Source of the DNA: Leptospira kanakyensis
GTDB taxonomy: Bacteria; Spirochaetota; Leptospiria; Leptospirales; Leptospiraceae
Direction of reading: 5' to 3'
DNA length: 64,000 bases
NCBI RefSeq assembly: GCF_004769235.1
Contig: NZ_RQFG01000019.1
Span: forward strand, 620,001-684,000
Made by a program: the position numbers and the translations under genes. Positions 19,169 through 27,832 of this stretch are shown here, one piece after another. The number at the start of each line of letters is the position of its first letter. Positions within the stretch are counted from its first letter, which is position 1. The notes beneath the pieces were generated by a model. It was not told the origin of the DNA and made no database searches. It saw nothing but the letters and a program-made list of their open reading frames with translations.

Positions 19169-19180
19169 CGACAATTGTCG
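19169..19180. promoter_or_regulatory. Operator-like palindrome upstream of the SpoIIE phosphatase gene
   Basis: CGACAATTGTCG is a perfect 12-bp palindrome between the phosphatase start (19050) and the TetR stop (19247). It shares the CGACA-N2-TGTCG form with three sites on the other side of the TetR gene. Confidence 0.6.
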
Positions 19181-19246
19181 ATTTCTTTTTTAGAGAGTGG
19201 TTCCGAAAAGAGAATTGGGAAAAATCAGAAATTGGGTGGACTCACC

Positions 19247-19936
19247 TTATTGGGAGGGATTTGTTTTTTTAGCCTGTAAGAATTCAGGAAGGTAAGATCG
19301 CAAATAAGCAACGGCGGCTCTACCTGCTTCACTGACCATCTCGTCGGAAATATCCCCACCTTCGCGGTACGCGTAACGAAATACGGAATCAATCAGGGAA
19401 ACAGCGATGGCCACCTTTCGCGGCATATCCGGGATCTCTGGAACCAAAAACCTTTCTTCCACTTGGGTTAAAGCCAGTCGTGCCAGTGTAGAATCTAAAG
19501 CCTTTCCTATATGCATGGTTTCTTCACTCCGAACTCCATAAACCACTCGCATCAAAGCTCTGTCTTCCCTTAAGCCAGAGGCAGCTTCTTTCGCTAGGAA
19601 ATAAACATATTGTTGCCAAGTTTCAAAGGCAGAAGTGTCGACTCTTTCCAATCGATGAGAAACAAGTTCTGCATGCACCAATCGAAGCCCTAAGTACATA
19701 GCTCCTAGGTTGGGAAAAAAATGGTAAGCCGAAGCTCTGGGAATTTTGGCTCGTACACATACTTTTGCATACGTGATGGATTCCGGCTCTTCCATCCGTA
19801 ATAATTCCCGTAAAGCTTGGAGTAAAATTTTACGGCGATCCGGGTCAGATATTTTTTCTAGCTCTGCCTTTCCCGATAAAAAGGGAGAAGGTAAAATCTT
19901 CTTTTCTGGGGATCGATTTTGGCCAAATTCTTCCAT
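19247..19936 (-). CDS. TetR-family transcriptional regulator
   Basis: The 229-residue protein has an N-terminal TetR helix-turn-helix (about residues 33-80: RRKILLQALRELLRMEE, then ITYAKVCVRAKIPRASAYHFFPNLGAMY, the typical S.YHFF recognition helix). A helical C-terminal ligand domain follows. The substrate is unknown. Two operator-like palindromes lie in the 150-base gap to the divergent aldolase gene, one of them 7 bases before this start, along with a weaker third. Self-repression and control of the aldolase pair are therefore likely. Confidence 0.9.
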   Translation of the reverse strand: MEEFGQNRSPEKKILPSPFLSGKAELEKISDPDRRKILLQALRELLRMEEPESITYAKVCVRAKIPRASAYHFFPNLGAMYLGLRLVHAELVSHRLERVDTSAFETWQQYVYFLAKEAASGLREDRALMRVVYGVRSEETMHIGKALDSTLARLALTQVEERFLVPEIPDMPRKVAIAVSLIDSVFRYAYREGGDISDEMVSEAGRAAVAYLRSYLPEFLQAKKTNPSQ

Positions 19937-19942
19937 TGCTAT

Positions 19943-20047
19943 CGACAGATGCCGACTTTATTGAGAAATTCAAGCCAAATTCCTTATTTTTTTAGAAAAA
20001 TACTCGACAAATGCCCAAATCCCCATATTTTAAATCGACAGATGTCG
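19943..20047. promoter_or_regulatory. Three TetR operator-like sites between tetR and the aldolase genes
   Basis: Sites at 19943-19954 (CGACAGATGCCG, one mismatch), 20005-20016 (CGACAAATGCCC, two mismatches) and 20036-20047 (CGACAGATGTCG, perfect arms) share the form CGACA-N2-TGYCG. The first abuts the TetR start; the last lies 40 bases before the aldolase ATG. Their repetition around one regulator is good evidence for an operator. Confidence 0.65.
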
Positions 20048-20086
20048 GGTTTTGGTTCCAATCAAACCCCAGGGTGAGGCAAATCA

Positions 20087-20731
20087 ATGAAAGATTCCAA
20101 AATAGATACAGTAAGAAAATCAATGCTTACCGCCTGTATCAAGTTAGCTGATTTAGGATTTTTAGCTGGGGTTGGTGGAAACTTAGCGGTAAGAATCAAT
20201 TCAGAACTTATGGCTGTGACTCCCTCAGCTACAGATTATTATACAATGAAACCAGAAGACCTTTGTATCTTAGAAATCAAGGGACTTAAGATGGTCGAGG
20301 GAACCAAACAACCAACAACTGAAAGTGGAATCCATGCATCCTTTTTTACATTAAGACCCGAGATCGAAGTGAGTTTACATACCCACCAACCTTTGGCAAG
20401 TGCTGTCACCCTACTTGGTTTGGATATGGATATCAAATCGGCAGAAGGGATCAAAAATATTGGATCCTATTTACGATCTGTATCGTATGCACCTTCCGGT
20501 ACTTCCTTTTTAGTGAATGCATTTAAGAAACGAATCAATTCGGAAACAAACGGATACTTACTCAGAAATCACGGCCTTGTTTGCGGGGCATATACCTTAG
20601 AACAAGCCATCGAGAATGTAAAGTTAATAGAAAAAGAAGCGGCACGATTCCTTCGAACAAGAATTGAAGCGAATACAAATTTATCGCATATGACAAGTGG
20701 GATGAAACAACAGTTAATTTCTGCATTATAA
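20087..20731 (+). CDS. Class II aldolase/adducin family protein
   Basis: The 214-residue protein has the class II aldolase fold features: GNLAVRI near residue 31, E79 in TTESGIHASFF, the zinc ligands H98 and H100 in LHTHQ, and H162 in RNHGLVCGAY. All catalytic/zinc positions are kept, so an active zinc enzyme (aldolase or epimerase on a phosphorylated sugar or related substrate) is expected. It is first of two related genes; the second lacks the zinc ligands. A ribosome-binding GGTGAGG lies about 9 bases before the ATG. The substrate is unknown. Confidence 0.85.
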   Translation: MKDSKIDTVRKSMLTACIKLADLGFLAGVGGNLAVRINSELMAVTPSATDYYTMKPEDLCILEIKGLKMVEGTKQPTTESGIHASFFTLRPEIEVSLHTHQPLASAVTLLGLDMDIKSAEGIKNIGSYLRSVSYAPSGTSFLVNAFKKRINSETNGYLLRNHGLVCGAYTLEQAIENVKLIEKEAARFLRTRIEANTNLSHMTSGMKQQLISAL

Positions 20732-20806
20732 CTTATAAAAAACTGTGAACTAAAAAAATTTGAAGAATCACTGAATGGAATCAGTAAAGATTAAAAAGGA
20801 ATGGTC

Positions 20807-21538
20807 ATGAAAGTTAGTACTCTTAAGAAAAAAACTCCAAAACAAATCACATCCTCTGATGAATTGGAACTAAAAAGTTTATGGCATAGATTAGAAACAA
20901 AAGGTTTATTACAAGACCATAAAGCTGACCTTTCTTTTCGCCTTCCAGGAAAGGCGAGTTTCCTTCTCATCCACCGAGAGGAAGGAAAAAAATCCAAACC
21001 AGAAATTAATGAATATAAAATCGAAAATCCCACAGACTCTTTACGGATTCATTTAATGAGTGATGAAACCTTAAATCTAATTCGGTTTCATGCCAGTCTG
21101 TATTCCTTAAGACCAGACATTGGTGCCATTGCTTCTTTTCAGCCGCACTGGAGTTCTTTACTAAAAACACTAGACCATCCCCTCCCTCTAGTTTTTGATG
21201 AACAGTGTCGTCAGTTAGGGGCTCCAGTCATGAATCTTCCCAAACATATCGATGGATCTGTGAAGCCAAGTTCTATCATCCTTGGTGGTGCCAACGCATT
21301 TCTCGATGAAGACAATGTTGTGATCACAAGTGTCACTCGCGATAAAGCCATTTACAATTGTGAGTTGATTGAAAAATGTTCGAAAGCCTACCTACTCGCA
21401 CATTCCACAGGAAGTCCGATCAACAACATACCATGGTGGGTACGTTTCATTGCAAAAACGAGACTCCTGAAAGATGAAAAAAAAGCAAGTGCAGCCTATG
21501 CCCGTGGGGAAAAACCAACAGGGTTTAAAGCCTACTAA
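20807..21538 (+). CDS. Class II aldolase-like protein without zinc ligands (probable pseudoenzyme)
   Basis: The 243-residue protein aligns with the preceding gene's product along the core: FHASLYSLRPDIGAIA against IHASFFTLRPEIEVSL, and RDKAIYNCELIEKCSKAYL against LEQAIENVKLIEKEAARFL. The HxH zinc ligands are replaced by SFQPH and the third His region reads LGGANAFLDED with no His. It has probably lost catalysis and may be a regulatory or structural partner. The ATG at 20807 is preferred: AAGGA lies six bases upstream, while the ATG at 20801 abuts it. Confidence 0.75.
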   Translation: MKVSTLKKKTPKQITSSDELELKSLWHRLETKGLLQDHKADLSFRLPGKASFLLIHREEGKKSKPEINEYKIENPTDSLRIHLMSDETLNLIRFHASLYSLRPDIGAIASFQPHWSSLLKTLDHPLPLVFDEQCRQLGAPVMNLPKHIDGSVKPSSIILGGANAFLDEDNVVITSVTRDKAIYNCELIEKCSKAYLLAHSTGSPINNIPWWVRFIAKTRLLKDEKKASAAYARGEKPTGFKAY

Positions 21539-21583
21539 TCATCTTTAAGTTGTCTCTAGATAAAATTACAAATTCTCGATTTG

Positions 21584-22072
21584 CTATTTGATTCCCAAAT
21601 AAATATCAAATTGAGAATGGTTGGGATCACTCGCATTGGCTCCATAGATTTCAAGGTCTGCTATATAAGACCGACTTTTTTTGTACTGCTCCTCTGACCA
21701 AATGGTTTTCCAAGTATCGAGTCCAATCGTTGATATAGGGCCCCAATTCGTCGGAACTTTGAGATATTCCGATCCAGGAATTTGAATGGAATCAAAACCG
21801 GGTTTTAGAGTTTCCACTTTGTTTACAGAGGCACCAATCAACATAGTATAGGCTCCTGTTTCATCCGATTCAAATTCTGTATAAGCCACCATCCACTCCG
21901 TAGGATGGATTCGATTGGGAATCTGGGATAAGATCCCTTCCCCTAAAAACTTGCCCCAGAGGGCTGCAATCTTACCGTTTCCAGACATTTCTTCTGCGTT
22001 GGATGTTCGCGTTTTGATTCCCACAAGGGTGATGGGTTGTAAAAGAATTTTGTTCTGCGTTGTGTTTTCCAT
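21584..22072 (-). CDS. GyrI-like / effector-binding domain protein
   Basis: The 162-residue protein matches single-domain GyrI-like small-molecule-binding proteins: GIKTRTSNAEEMSGNGKIAALWGKFL, YTEFESDETGAYTMLIGASV, IPGSEYLKVPTNWG, WKTIWSEEQYKKSRSYIADLEIYG. Such domains bind hydrophobic or cationic ligands and often form the ligand half of AraC or MerR activators. The neighbouring gene is an AraC regulator with the same kind of domain, so this one could sequester or share its ligand. It converges with the aldolase pair. Confidence 0.8.
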   Translation of the reverse strand: MENTTQNKILLQPITLVGIKTRTSNAEEMSGNGKIAALWGKFLGEGILSQIPNRIHPTEWMVAYTEFESDETGAYTMLIGASVNKVETLKPGFDSIQIPGSEYLKVPTNWGPISTIGLDTWKTIWSEEQYKKSRSYIADLEIYGANASDPNHSQFDIYLGIK

Positions 22073-22170
22073 ACGGTTATCCTAGCAGAAATGAAAATCC
22101 CAATCTTGACTATTTGTGCTTTTTAACTGAGAACCGAAGAAAGGTTTAATTTTTTGTCTATTTTTCAGAA

Positions 22171-22190
22171 GTAAGTGTAATTCGTCTTAC
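22171..22190. promoter_or_regulatory. Inverted repeat upstream of the GyrI-like gene
   Basis: GTAAG and CTTAC arms (22171-22175 and 22186-22190), ten bases apart, lie in the 128-base gap between the two GyrI-type genes. This is a candidate site for the adjacent AraC regulator, on short arms only. Confidence 0.25.
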
Positions 22191-22200
22191 AAAAGAAAAA

Positions 22201-23058
22201 CTATTTGATGGGGATATAAATTTCTGATTCTGGATTTGTGTTTTGGAAACGGCCATCAAATAAATCAAAATCATCACTGAACTCTCTTTCATATCCAGTG
22301 TTCGGCATCCAAGTTCCGTAGATATACTTCCACCCATTGAGTATATCCTGGTTTTGATTTCCAGGAACTGTAAATACCATATATTTAGCCGGTTTCATTC
22401 GGTGTGTGACAAACCCATTGGGAACCTTTGTATCAGAACTCACTTGAGCTCCGATGATGACATCAAAATTTTCCGCATAATCCCAGTTTGTATAAATTCC
22501 TATCAAAGAATCACTGGTTCGATCAGGAATGGAAGAGGGAAAACCACCGGTCATAAACTCTCCCCAGAATTTTGGTATGTCAATTTCGTTTTGGCACCTT
22601 TGCATGGTCGTGCGATTCGGTTTTCCCATAAGGATAAATTCATTTTTGGTAATGACTTGGGTTTTGATCTTTGAACCATCGATGCGGATTTCATCTCGCA
22701 AAGAATCAATCTCCAAGATCGGAAAGTTTCGATGTTCCATTCCCTTTCTATATTCTGACGGATTTTGGCCATATTCCGTACGAAATGCACGAAGAAATGA
22801 CTCCGGCGTTGTATAATGGTATTTTAAAGCAATATCGATGATTTTATCTTTTCCGAGGATGAGATCATTCCCCGCTTCCGTAAGCCTTCGTTTTTTTAAA
22901 TAAGTATAAACAGAATATCCGGTTACATAACGAAAGATCCTTTGAAAATGCCACCTAGATTGGAAGGCATTTTTAGAAACATCCTCTACGCTGATATCAT
23001 CTCTTAAATGTTTTTCAATAAAGTTTACTGCAAGTTTGATATGATCGTAGTAGTCCAT
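22201..23058 (-). CDS. AraC-family regulator with C-terminal GyrI-like domain
   Basis: The 285-residue protein starts with a two-HTH AraC DNA-binding domain (residues ~8-105: VEDVSKNAFQSRWHFQRIFR, then the second helix-turn-helix ending PESFLRAFRTEYGQNPSEYRKG). A GyrI-like effector domain (about 125-285) follows. N-terminal AraC domain plus C-terminal effector domain is the Rob/SoxS-relative layout. These proteins activate resistance or export genes on binding amphipathic ligands. It lies upstream of the single-domain GyrI protein on the same strand, 128 bases away. Confidence 0.88.
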   Translation of the reverse strand: MDYYDHIKLAVNFIEKHLRDDISVEDVSKNAFQSRWHFQRIFRYVTGYSVYTYLKKRRLTEAGNDLILGKDKIIDIALKYHYTTPESFLRAFRTEYGQNPSEYRKGMEHRNFPILEIDSLRDEIRIDGSKIKTQVITKNEFILMGKPNRTTMQRCQNEIDIPKFWGEFMTGGFPSSIPDRTSDSLIGIYTNWDYAENFDVIIGAQVSSDTKVPNGFVTHRMKPAKYMVFTVPGNQNQDILNGWKYIYGTWMPNTGYEREFSDDFDLFDGRFQNTNPESEIYIPIK

Positions 23059-23108
23059 ACATTCAACTGAAATTACCTAACGAATGTACCAAATCAAGGA
23101 TTTGTTTT

Positions 23109-24101
23109 TTATGTTTCTTCCGGCCATTGGTTTTTGATTTCAAGAATTTTTGGTAAGACAGAAATGAATTTTTCTACAAGAGCCGGGTCAAAATGTGTTC
23201 CCGATTCCTTTTTCAAAAACTCAATGGCTGCATCCACTTCCCAGGCTTTTTTATAAGGACGAACCGTAGTTAAAGCATCAAACACATCGGCAATCGCAAT
23301 GATACGGCCTTCCAACGGAATCTTTTCACCTTTTAATCCGTAAGGATAACCTGTCCCATCAAATTTTTCGTGGTGAGTGATGGCAATGGACTTCGCTAGT
23401 TTTAATAAACTTGAATTATGGTCTCCAATGATTTCGGCCCCAATTTCAGGATGGCGTTTCATGATTTCCCATTCTTCCGGAGTCAGTTTCCCCGGTTTTT
23501 GGATGATCTGGTCGGGAATTCCAATTTTTCCCACGTCATGCATGGGAGCCGCGTTTAAAATTTCTTCGGCTGCTTCATTCGAATAACCATACGCCAAGGC
23601 GAGGCTTTGCGAATAATGACTCATCCGAATGACATGCATTCCCGTTTCATTGTCTTTGTATTCAGAAGCCATACCGAGACGTTGCACAATTTGTAATCGC
23701 GTAGCTTTTACTTCATTCACATCCACAAGAGATAAATGGTTTTTAATTCGGACCTTTACAATCGGCGGACTTACTGGTTTTGTAATATAATCAACAGCCC
23801 CGAGACCAAATCCTTTTTCTTCATCACCAACATCGGTCAGTGCTGTTACAAAAATCACAGGAATGAATTTTGTTTTTTCATTCGACTTTAGAACTTTGCA
23901 AACCTCGTGGCCTGTCACTTCAGGCATCATCACATCCAAAAGGATTAAATCAGGTTCTTGCGATTCTGCTAGTTCTATTCCTTTCAAACCATCTTTTGCA
24001 AATAAAAGAGTATAATCATTTTGCAAAATCTCGTTTAATATCTGTAAATTGGTGGGTTCATCATCAACAATTAAAATTTTAGGTTTAGAGTTTATCTGCA
24101 C
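23109..24101 (-). CDS. Response regulator with HD-GYP cyclic di-GMP phosphodiesterase domain
   Basis: The 330-residue protein has an N-terminal receiver domain (phospho-acceptor D56 in LILLDVMMPEVTG). A full HD-GYP domain follows, with the metal-binding PMHDVGKIGIPD and HHEKFDGTGYPYG, so it should hydrolyse cyclic di-GMP when phosphorylated. Its start overlaps the end of the upstream hybrid kinase gene by 17 bases, so the two are co-translated and the kinase is the probable phosphate donor. Confidence 0.93.
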   Translation of the reverse strand: MQINSKPKILIVDDEPTNLQILNEILQNDYTLLFAKDGLKGIELAESQEPDLILLDVMMPEVTGHEVCKVLKSNEKTKFIPVIFVTALTDVGDEEKGFGLGAVDYITKPVSPPIVKVRIKNHLSLVDVNEVKATRLQIVQRLGMASEYKDNETGMHVIRMSHYSQSLALAYGYSNEAAEEILNAAPMHDVGKIGIPDQIIQKPGKLTPEEWEIMKRHPEIGAEIIGDHNSSLLKLAKSIAITHHEKFDGTGYPYGLKGEKIPLEGRIIAIADVFDALTTVRPYKKAWEVDAAIEFLKKESGTHFDPALVEKFISVLPKILEIKNQWPEET

Positions 24102-27100
24102 TAGGATCTCCTGAAATTATATCTTTGAGATTTTTTAGCTTTTGAATCGTTTTTTCAAAATCAAATTGTTGGATCGATGATTCAATTTCTGAAACGTTAG
24201 TAAAATATTTAGTTCCATCCAATAAGTCATACAAATTCTTCCATTTTTGTTGGTCTACCGATCCACGAGAAAAGGACTCAGTTAAATCCTGAATGGACTT
24301 AAGAATTTGTCTTTTATCGTTTGAAGAAATTACTTTTCCTTCTAAAGACCGATTCCCATTTTTTGGAATTCTATTTTCATATTTATTTTGAAATAAACTG
24401 AATGCATCAAAGAAAGCCGATTTTAAACTTTCGAATTCGTTTTTATTTAGACTTAGTTTGTTTAGTAGTTTTTCTTCTAAACGAAGAGTCACTTGAGAAA
24501 TAGGAACAATTCCTAAATTAGAGGAAACACCTTTGATTTTGTGTAGAAATGATTGTTGGTCTGATATATCTTTTGAATGATCCGAGTATTCCTCAATCTC
24601 GGCCTTAAAATCCTTAAAAAATCCATCTAACATAGTGATATACTTTTCTAAAGATCCAAATAAAGCCACACCCCTATCGAATTGAAACGTTTCACCTGAA
24701 TTTAGGTCGGATTTTTTTTGGTTTGGAATTTCAACGGCCCCACCCAGAAGTTTTTTAATTTCAAAGAATAAATCATGTATGTCGATCGGCTTAGAAACAA
24801 ACCCGTCCATTCCCGCATCTTTTGCCGACTGTTTGTCTTCTTCAAAAACACTAGCAGAAAGAGCAATAATCGGTGTACGGTGAGAGTTTTGTTTTTCGAA
24901 ATTACGAATCTGCCTCGTGGCTTCCAATCCATCCATCTCTGGCATTTGGATGTCCATAAGAACCAAATCAAAATGTTTAGACTTAAAAATCTCCAAAGCC
25001 TCCAAACCATTTTTTGCAATATCTACCATATGCCCATTGGTTGTCATTAGGAGTTGGATGAGTTCCACATTCTGTTTGACGTCATCCACAATGAGAATAT
25101 CCAAACTAGGTAAATCAAAATCAATTTTTTCATTGATTTCCAAAATGGGTTTACCCTTCTCCAAAGGAAGAGAAACATAAAACTGAGTTCCCACTCCAAG
25201 TTCACTTTCTACCCAGATTTTCCCTTTCATCAATTCCACCAATTGTTTAGAGATTGTGGTACCAAGACCAGTCCCTCCAAATTTTCGACTCATGGAAACA
25301 TCGGCTTGTGTGAAAGGATCAAAAATTTTTTCCATTCGATCCTCAGCAATCCCGATCCCACTATCTTGGATGTGAAACAAAACTTCCCCATCTTTAGTTG
25401 TAATGTTTAGGTGGATGAACCCTTCTTTAGTAAACTTAATGGCGTTCCCAAGTAAGTTCGTTAAAATTTGTCGAATGCGAAGACTATCACCTTTATAATA
25501 TTCTTCCAAATTTTCACCGAGCATATAACGAAAATCTAATCCTTTTCGTTTGGATTCAATTCCCATTGTGGAACAAACCTGATCAACTAGAGAAATCAAT
25601 GAAAAATCTATAATTTCTAATTCTACAGCACCGCGATCGAGTTTAGCAGAATTTAATACATCATTAAGCAATCTTAACAATGATTTGGCGGAATTTTTAA
25701 CAGTTTCTAAATGATTTTTTTGATTACCAATTAAGTCACCCGATAACAATACTTCAGTAAATCCAATAATGGCATTCATCGGAGTTCTGATTTCGTGACT
25801 CATATTTGCCAAAAATGTCGTTTTAGTAATTGCAGCCATCTCCGCTTTTTCTTTAGAATCAATCAGTGCTTCTTCAATCATCCTTCGATCAGTATTATCT
25901 AAAATCACCCCATCCAAAAATTTAACCTTATTGTTTTCATCTAAAACGAGACCACCATATTCTAAAACCCAACGGATCTCCCCCGATTTTTGAATGATCC
26001 GGTAGTTTAATACAAATGTATCAGACAAATCGATGGCATTTTGGATGATATTGGCGACATGGGCACGATCTTCCGGGTGAATGATTTCGGTAAAAGTACG
26101 TTTGCGATTTGGTTGCAAAAAGTCTTTCGCAGGATATCCAGATAAAGTTGAAATTGCATCACTCATAAAAACAGAGGTCCAGTCTTCATCAACGAGACAT
26201 CTGTAAACAACACCGGGGATGTTTTGGATGAAGGACTTTAATTGTTCCTCATTTTCCTTGAGAGCATTTTCAATCAAAATCCTTTCCGAAATGTCACTAA
26301 TGAGTCCAACAAAGATATCATCTTGCGGAAGTTTTGTGTGACCAATTGCCAATCGAATTGGGAAGGTAGTTCCATCTTTTCGAATGGCAAGCGTTTCCCG
26401 ACCCACCCCAATGATTTTAGCATCCCCAGTTTTTAAATAATTAGAAAGGTAATGGTCATGTTCACCTTGAAAGGGGCTCGGCATCAGAATACTTACATTT
26501 TTCCCAATGATTTCTTTTGTTTTCCAACCAAACATCTTTTCGGCGGTAATATTAAACTCTTGGATGATCCCTTTTGTATTAATCATCACAATTGCATCAG
26601 CCGCAGTTTCAATGATTGCCCGTAACCTAGATTCACTTTTCAATAGATTTTGAAAAAGATCTTTATAACTAATAAAAGCAATGGTAACTACAGCAGAACC
26701 AATCACAAAAATACTTCCAAAACCAACTAGAGCGACCATAAACAATTGATCAGAAGATGAGTTATCTAACACCTGGTTTGGTTCGATGACAAAACGAGCC
26801 GCAGCCATACCCGTATAATGCATTCCAGATATAGCACTACCCATAACGATACCGCTAAACAAAGTGAGATAAAAACTTCGAATTTTTAAATTAGAATTTT
26901 TTAATCGGAACTGAATGAAAATAGAAAGAATCGCAAAAGAAATTGCAACAACGAGGGAAACCAAAAATAAATACGGATCATACATTAACCTTGGCCGCAT
27001 TTCCATTGCAGCCATTCCCATATAATGCATAAATCCAATGCCGGCACCAACAAGGATTCCGACAGAAATTAATTCCTTACGTGTGATCCTTTTTTTGCTT

Positions 27101-27447
27101 AATGTTTGTAATGCGAAAAAAGAAGCAAAAAAACTGGGAAGGATAGATAAAATGGTAGTTAGTTTATGGTAAGTGACTTTTGTGCACAATTCAAAAGACA
27201 GCATACCAATAAAGTGCATCGACCAAACGGCTCCACCCATCGATAGACTCGAAGTAAATAGAATTGCTAAACGAGAGTATTTGTTCTCAACGTTGGAAAA
27301 ACGACTGAGCATGTATAAGGAAATCCAAGATGCAAAAATAGAAATCAAAATCGAAAGGGAAACCAACCAATAATTATAAGTTCCTTCCACAAAGTTTAAT
27401 TGGTTTGCATCTAAGATAAAAAAATGTTTTAGCAATTCGATTCCCAT
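24085..27447 (-). CDS. Hybrid sensor histidine kinase (MHYT-PAS-PAS-HK-REC-HPt)
   Basis: The 1120-residue membrane kinase begins with an MHYT sensor of about seven helices, with three repeats of the diagnostic motif (MHFIGM, MHYMGM, MHYTGM). MHYT domains are thought to bind copper and sense oxygen, CO or NO. Two PAS domains follow (TAADAIVMINTKG and FIQNIPGVVYRCLVDED), then HisKA with H551 in SHEIRTP, and HATPase with FGGTGLG. A receiver with D832 (LMDIQMP) and an HPt domain with H969 (FLHKIKG) complete the protein. All phosphorelay residues are present, so phosphate can pass to the overlapping HD-GYP regulator. Confidence 0.93.
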   Translation of the reverse strand: MGIELLKHFFILDANQLNFVEGTYNYWLVSLSILISIFASWISLYMLSRFSNVENKYSRLAILFTSSLSMGGAVWSMHFIGMLSFELCTKVTYHKLTTILSILPSFFASFFALQTLSKKRITRKELISVGILVGAGIGFMHYMGMAAMEMRPRLMYDPYLFLVSLVVAISFAILSIFIQFRLKNSNLKIRSFYLTLFSGIVMGSAISGMHYTGMAAARFVIEPNQVLDNSSSDQLFMVALVGFGSIFVIGSAVVTIAFISYKDLFQNLLKSESRLRAIIETAADAIVMINTKGIIQEFNITAEKMFGWKTKEIIGKNVSILMPSPFQGEHDHYLSNYLKTGDAKIIGVGRETLAIRKDGTTFPIRLAIGHTKLPQDDIFVGLISDISERILIENALKENEEQLKSFIQNIPGVVYRCLVDEDWTSVFMSDAISTLSGYPAKDFLQPNRKRTFTEIIHPEDRAHVANIIQNAIDLSDTFVLNYRIIQKSGEIRWVLEYGGLVLDENNKVKFLDGVILDNTDRRMIEEALIDSKEKAEMAAITKTTFLANMSHEIRTPMNAIIGFTEVLLSGDLIGNQKNHLETVKNSAKSLLRLLNDVLNSAKLDRGAVELEIIDFSLISLVDQVCSTMGIESKRKGLDFRYMLGENLEEYYKGDSLRIRQILTNLLGNAIKFTKEGFIHLNITTKDGEVLFHIQDSGIGIAEDRMEKIFDPFTQADVSMSRKFGGTGLGTTISKQLVELMKGKIWVESELGVGTQFYVSLPLEKGKPILEINEKIDFDLPSLDILIVDDVKQNVELIQLLMTTNGHMVDIAKNGLEALEIFKSKHFDLVLMDIQMPEMDGLEATRQIRNFEKQNSHRTPIIALSASVFEEDKQSAKDAGMDGFVSKPIDIHDLFFEIKKLLGGAVEIPNQKKSDLNSGETFQFDRGVALFGSLEKYITMLDGFFKDFKAEIEEYSDHSKDISDQQSFLHKIKGVSSNLGIVPISQVTLRLEEKLLNKLSLNKNEFESLKSAFFDAFSLFQNKYENRIPKNGNRSLEGKVISSNDKRQILKSIQDLTESFSRGSVDQQKWKNLYDLLDGTKYFTNVSEIESSIQQFDFEKTIQKLKNLKDIISGDPSADKL

Positions 27448-27832
27448 TGACTCTGTTCCTACACCAACTAAATCCTATCATTCATCTACGGATTCTTTGG
27501 ATACTCGCAAATTAGATGGATTCTAATTTCTTTCTTTTATTTTAAGTACTATTACTAAAAACAAAGAGGATGTTCCTTTACATGCAATCAATTGTAAGAA
27601 TATTCACTATAAAGAAAATAACTAAGTTTTTTACGGAATCAAAACATAACGTACATTCATATATTCGAATTTACTAAATTAATTTTTGCTCGAATCAAAC
27701 AAAAATAGTCCAATTGGTTCACCAATATTCACAGCCAAGTAAGTAGACCATTCGGATCACATTAAAACCATTTAAGGAAAAAGGATCGGTAATTGGCTTG
27801 CGCTCTTTCCAATCCTAAGGTTACCCTTGGCC
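27448..27832. other. Divergent intergenic region (385 bases)
   Basis: This AT-rich gap lies between the divergent hybrid kinase and SDR genes and should hold both promoters. No gene, tRNA or strong hairpin was seen. A short CCAATTGG palindrome is present near 27710. Confidence 0.6.
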
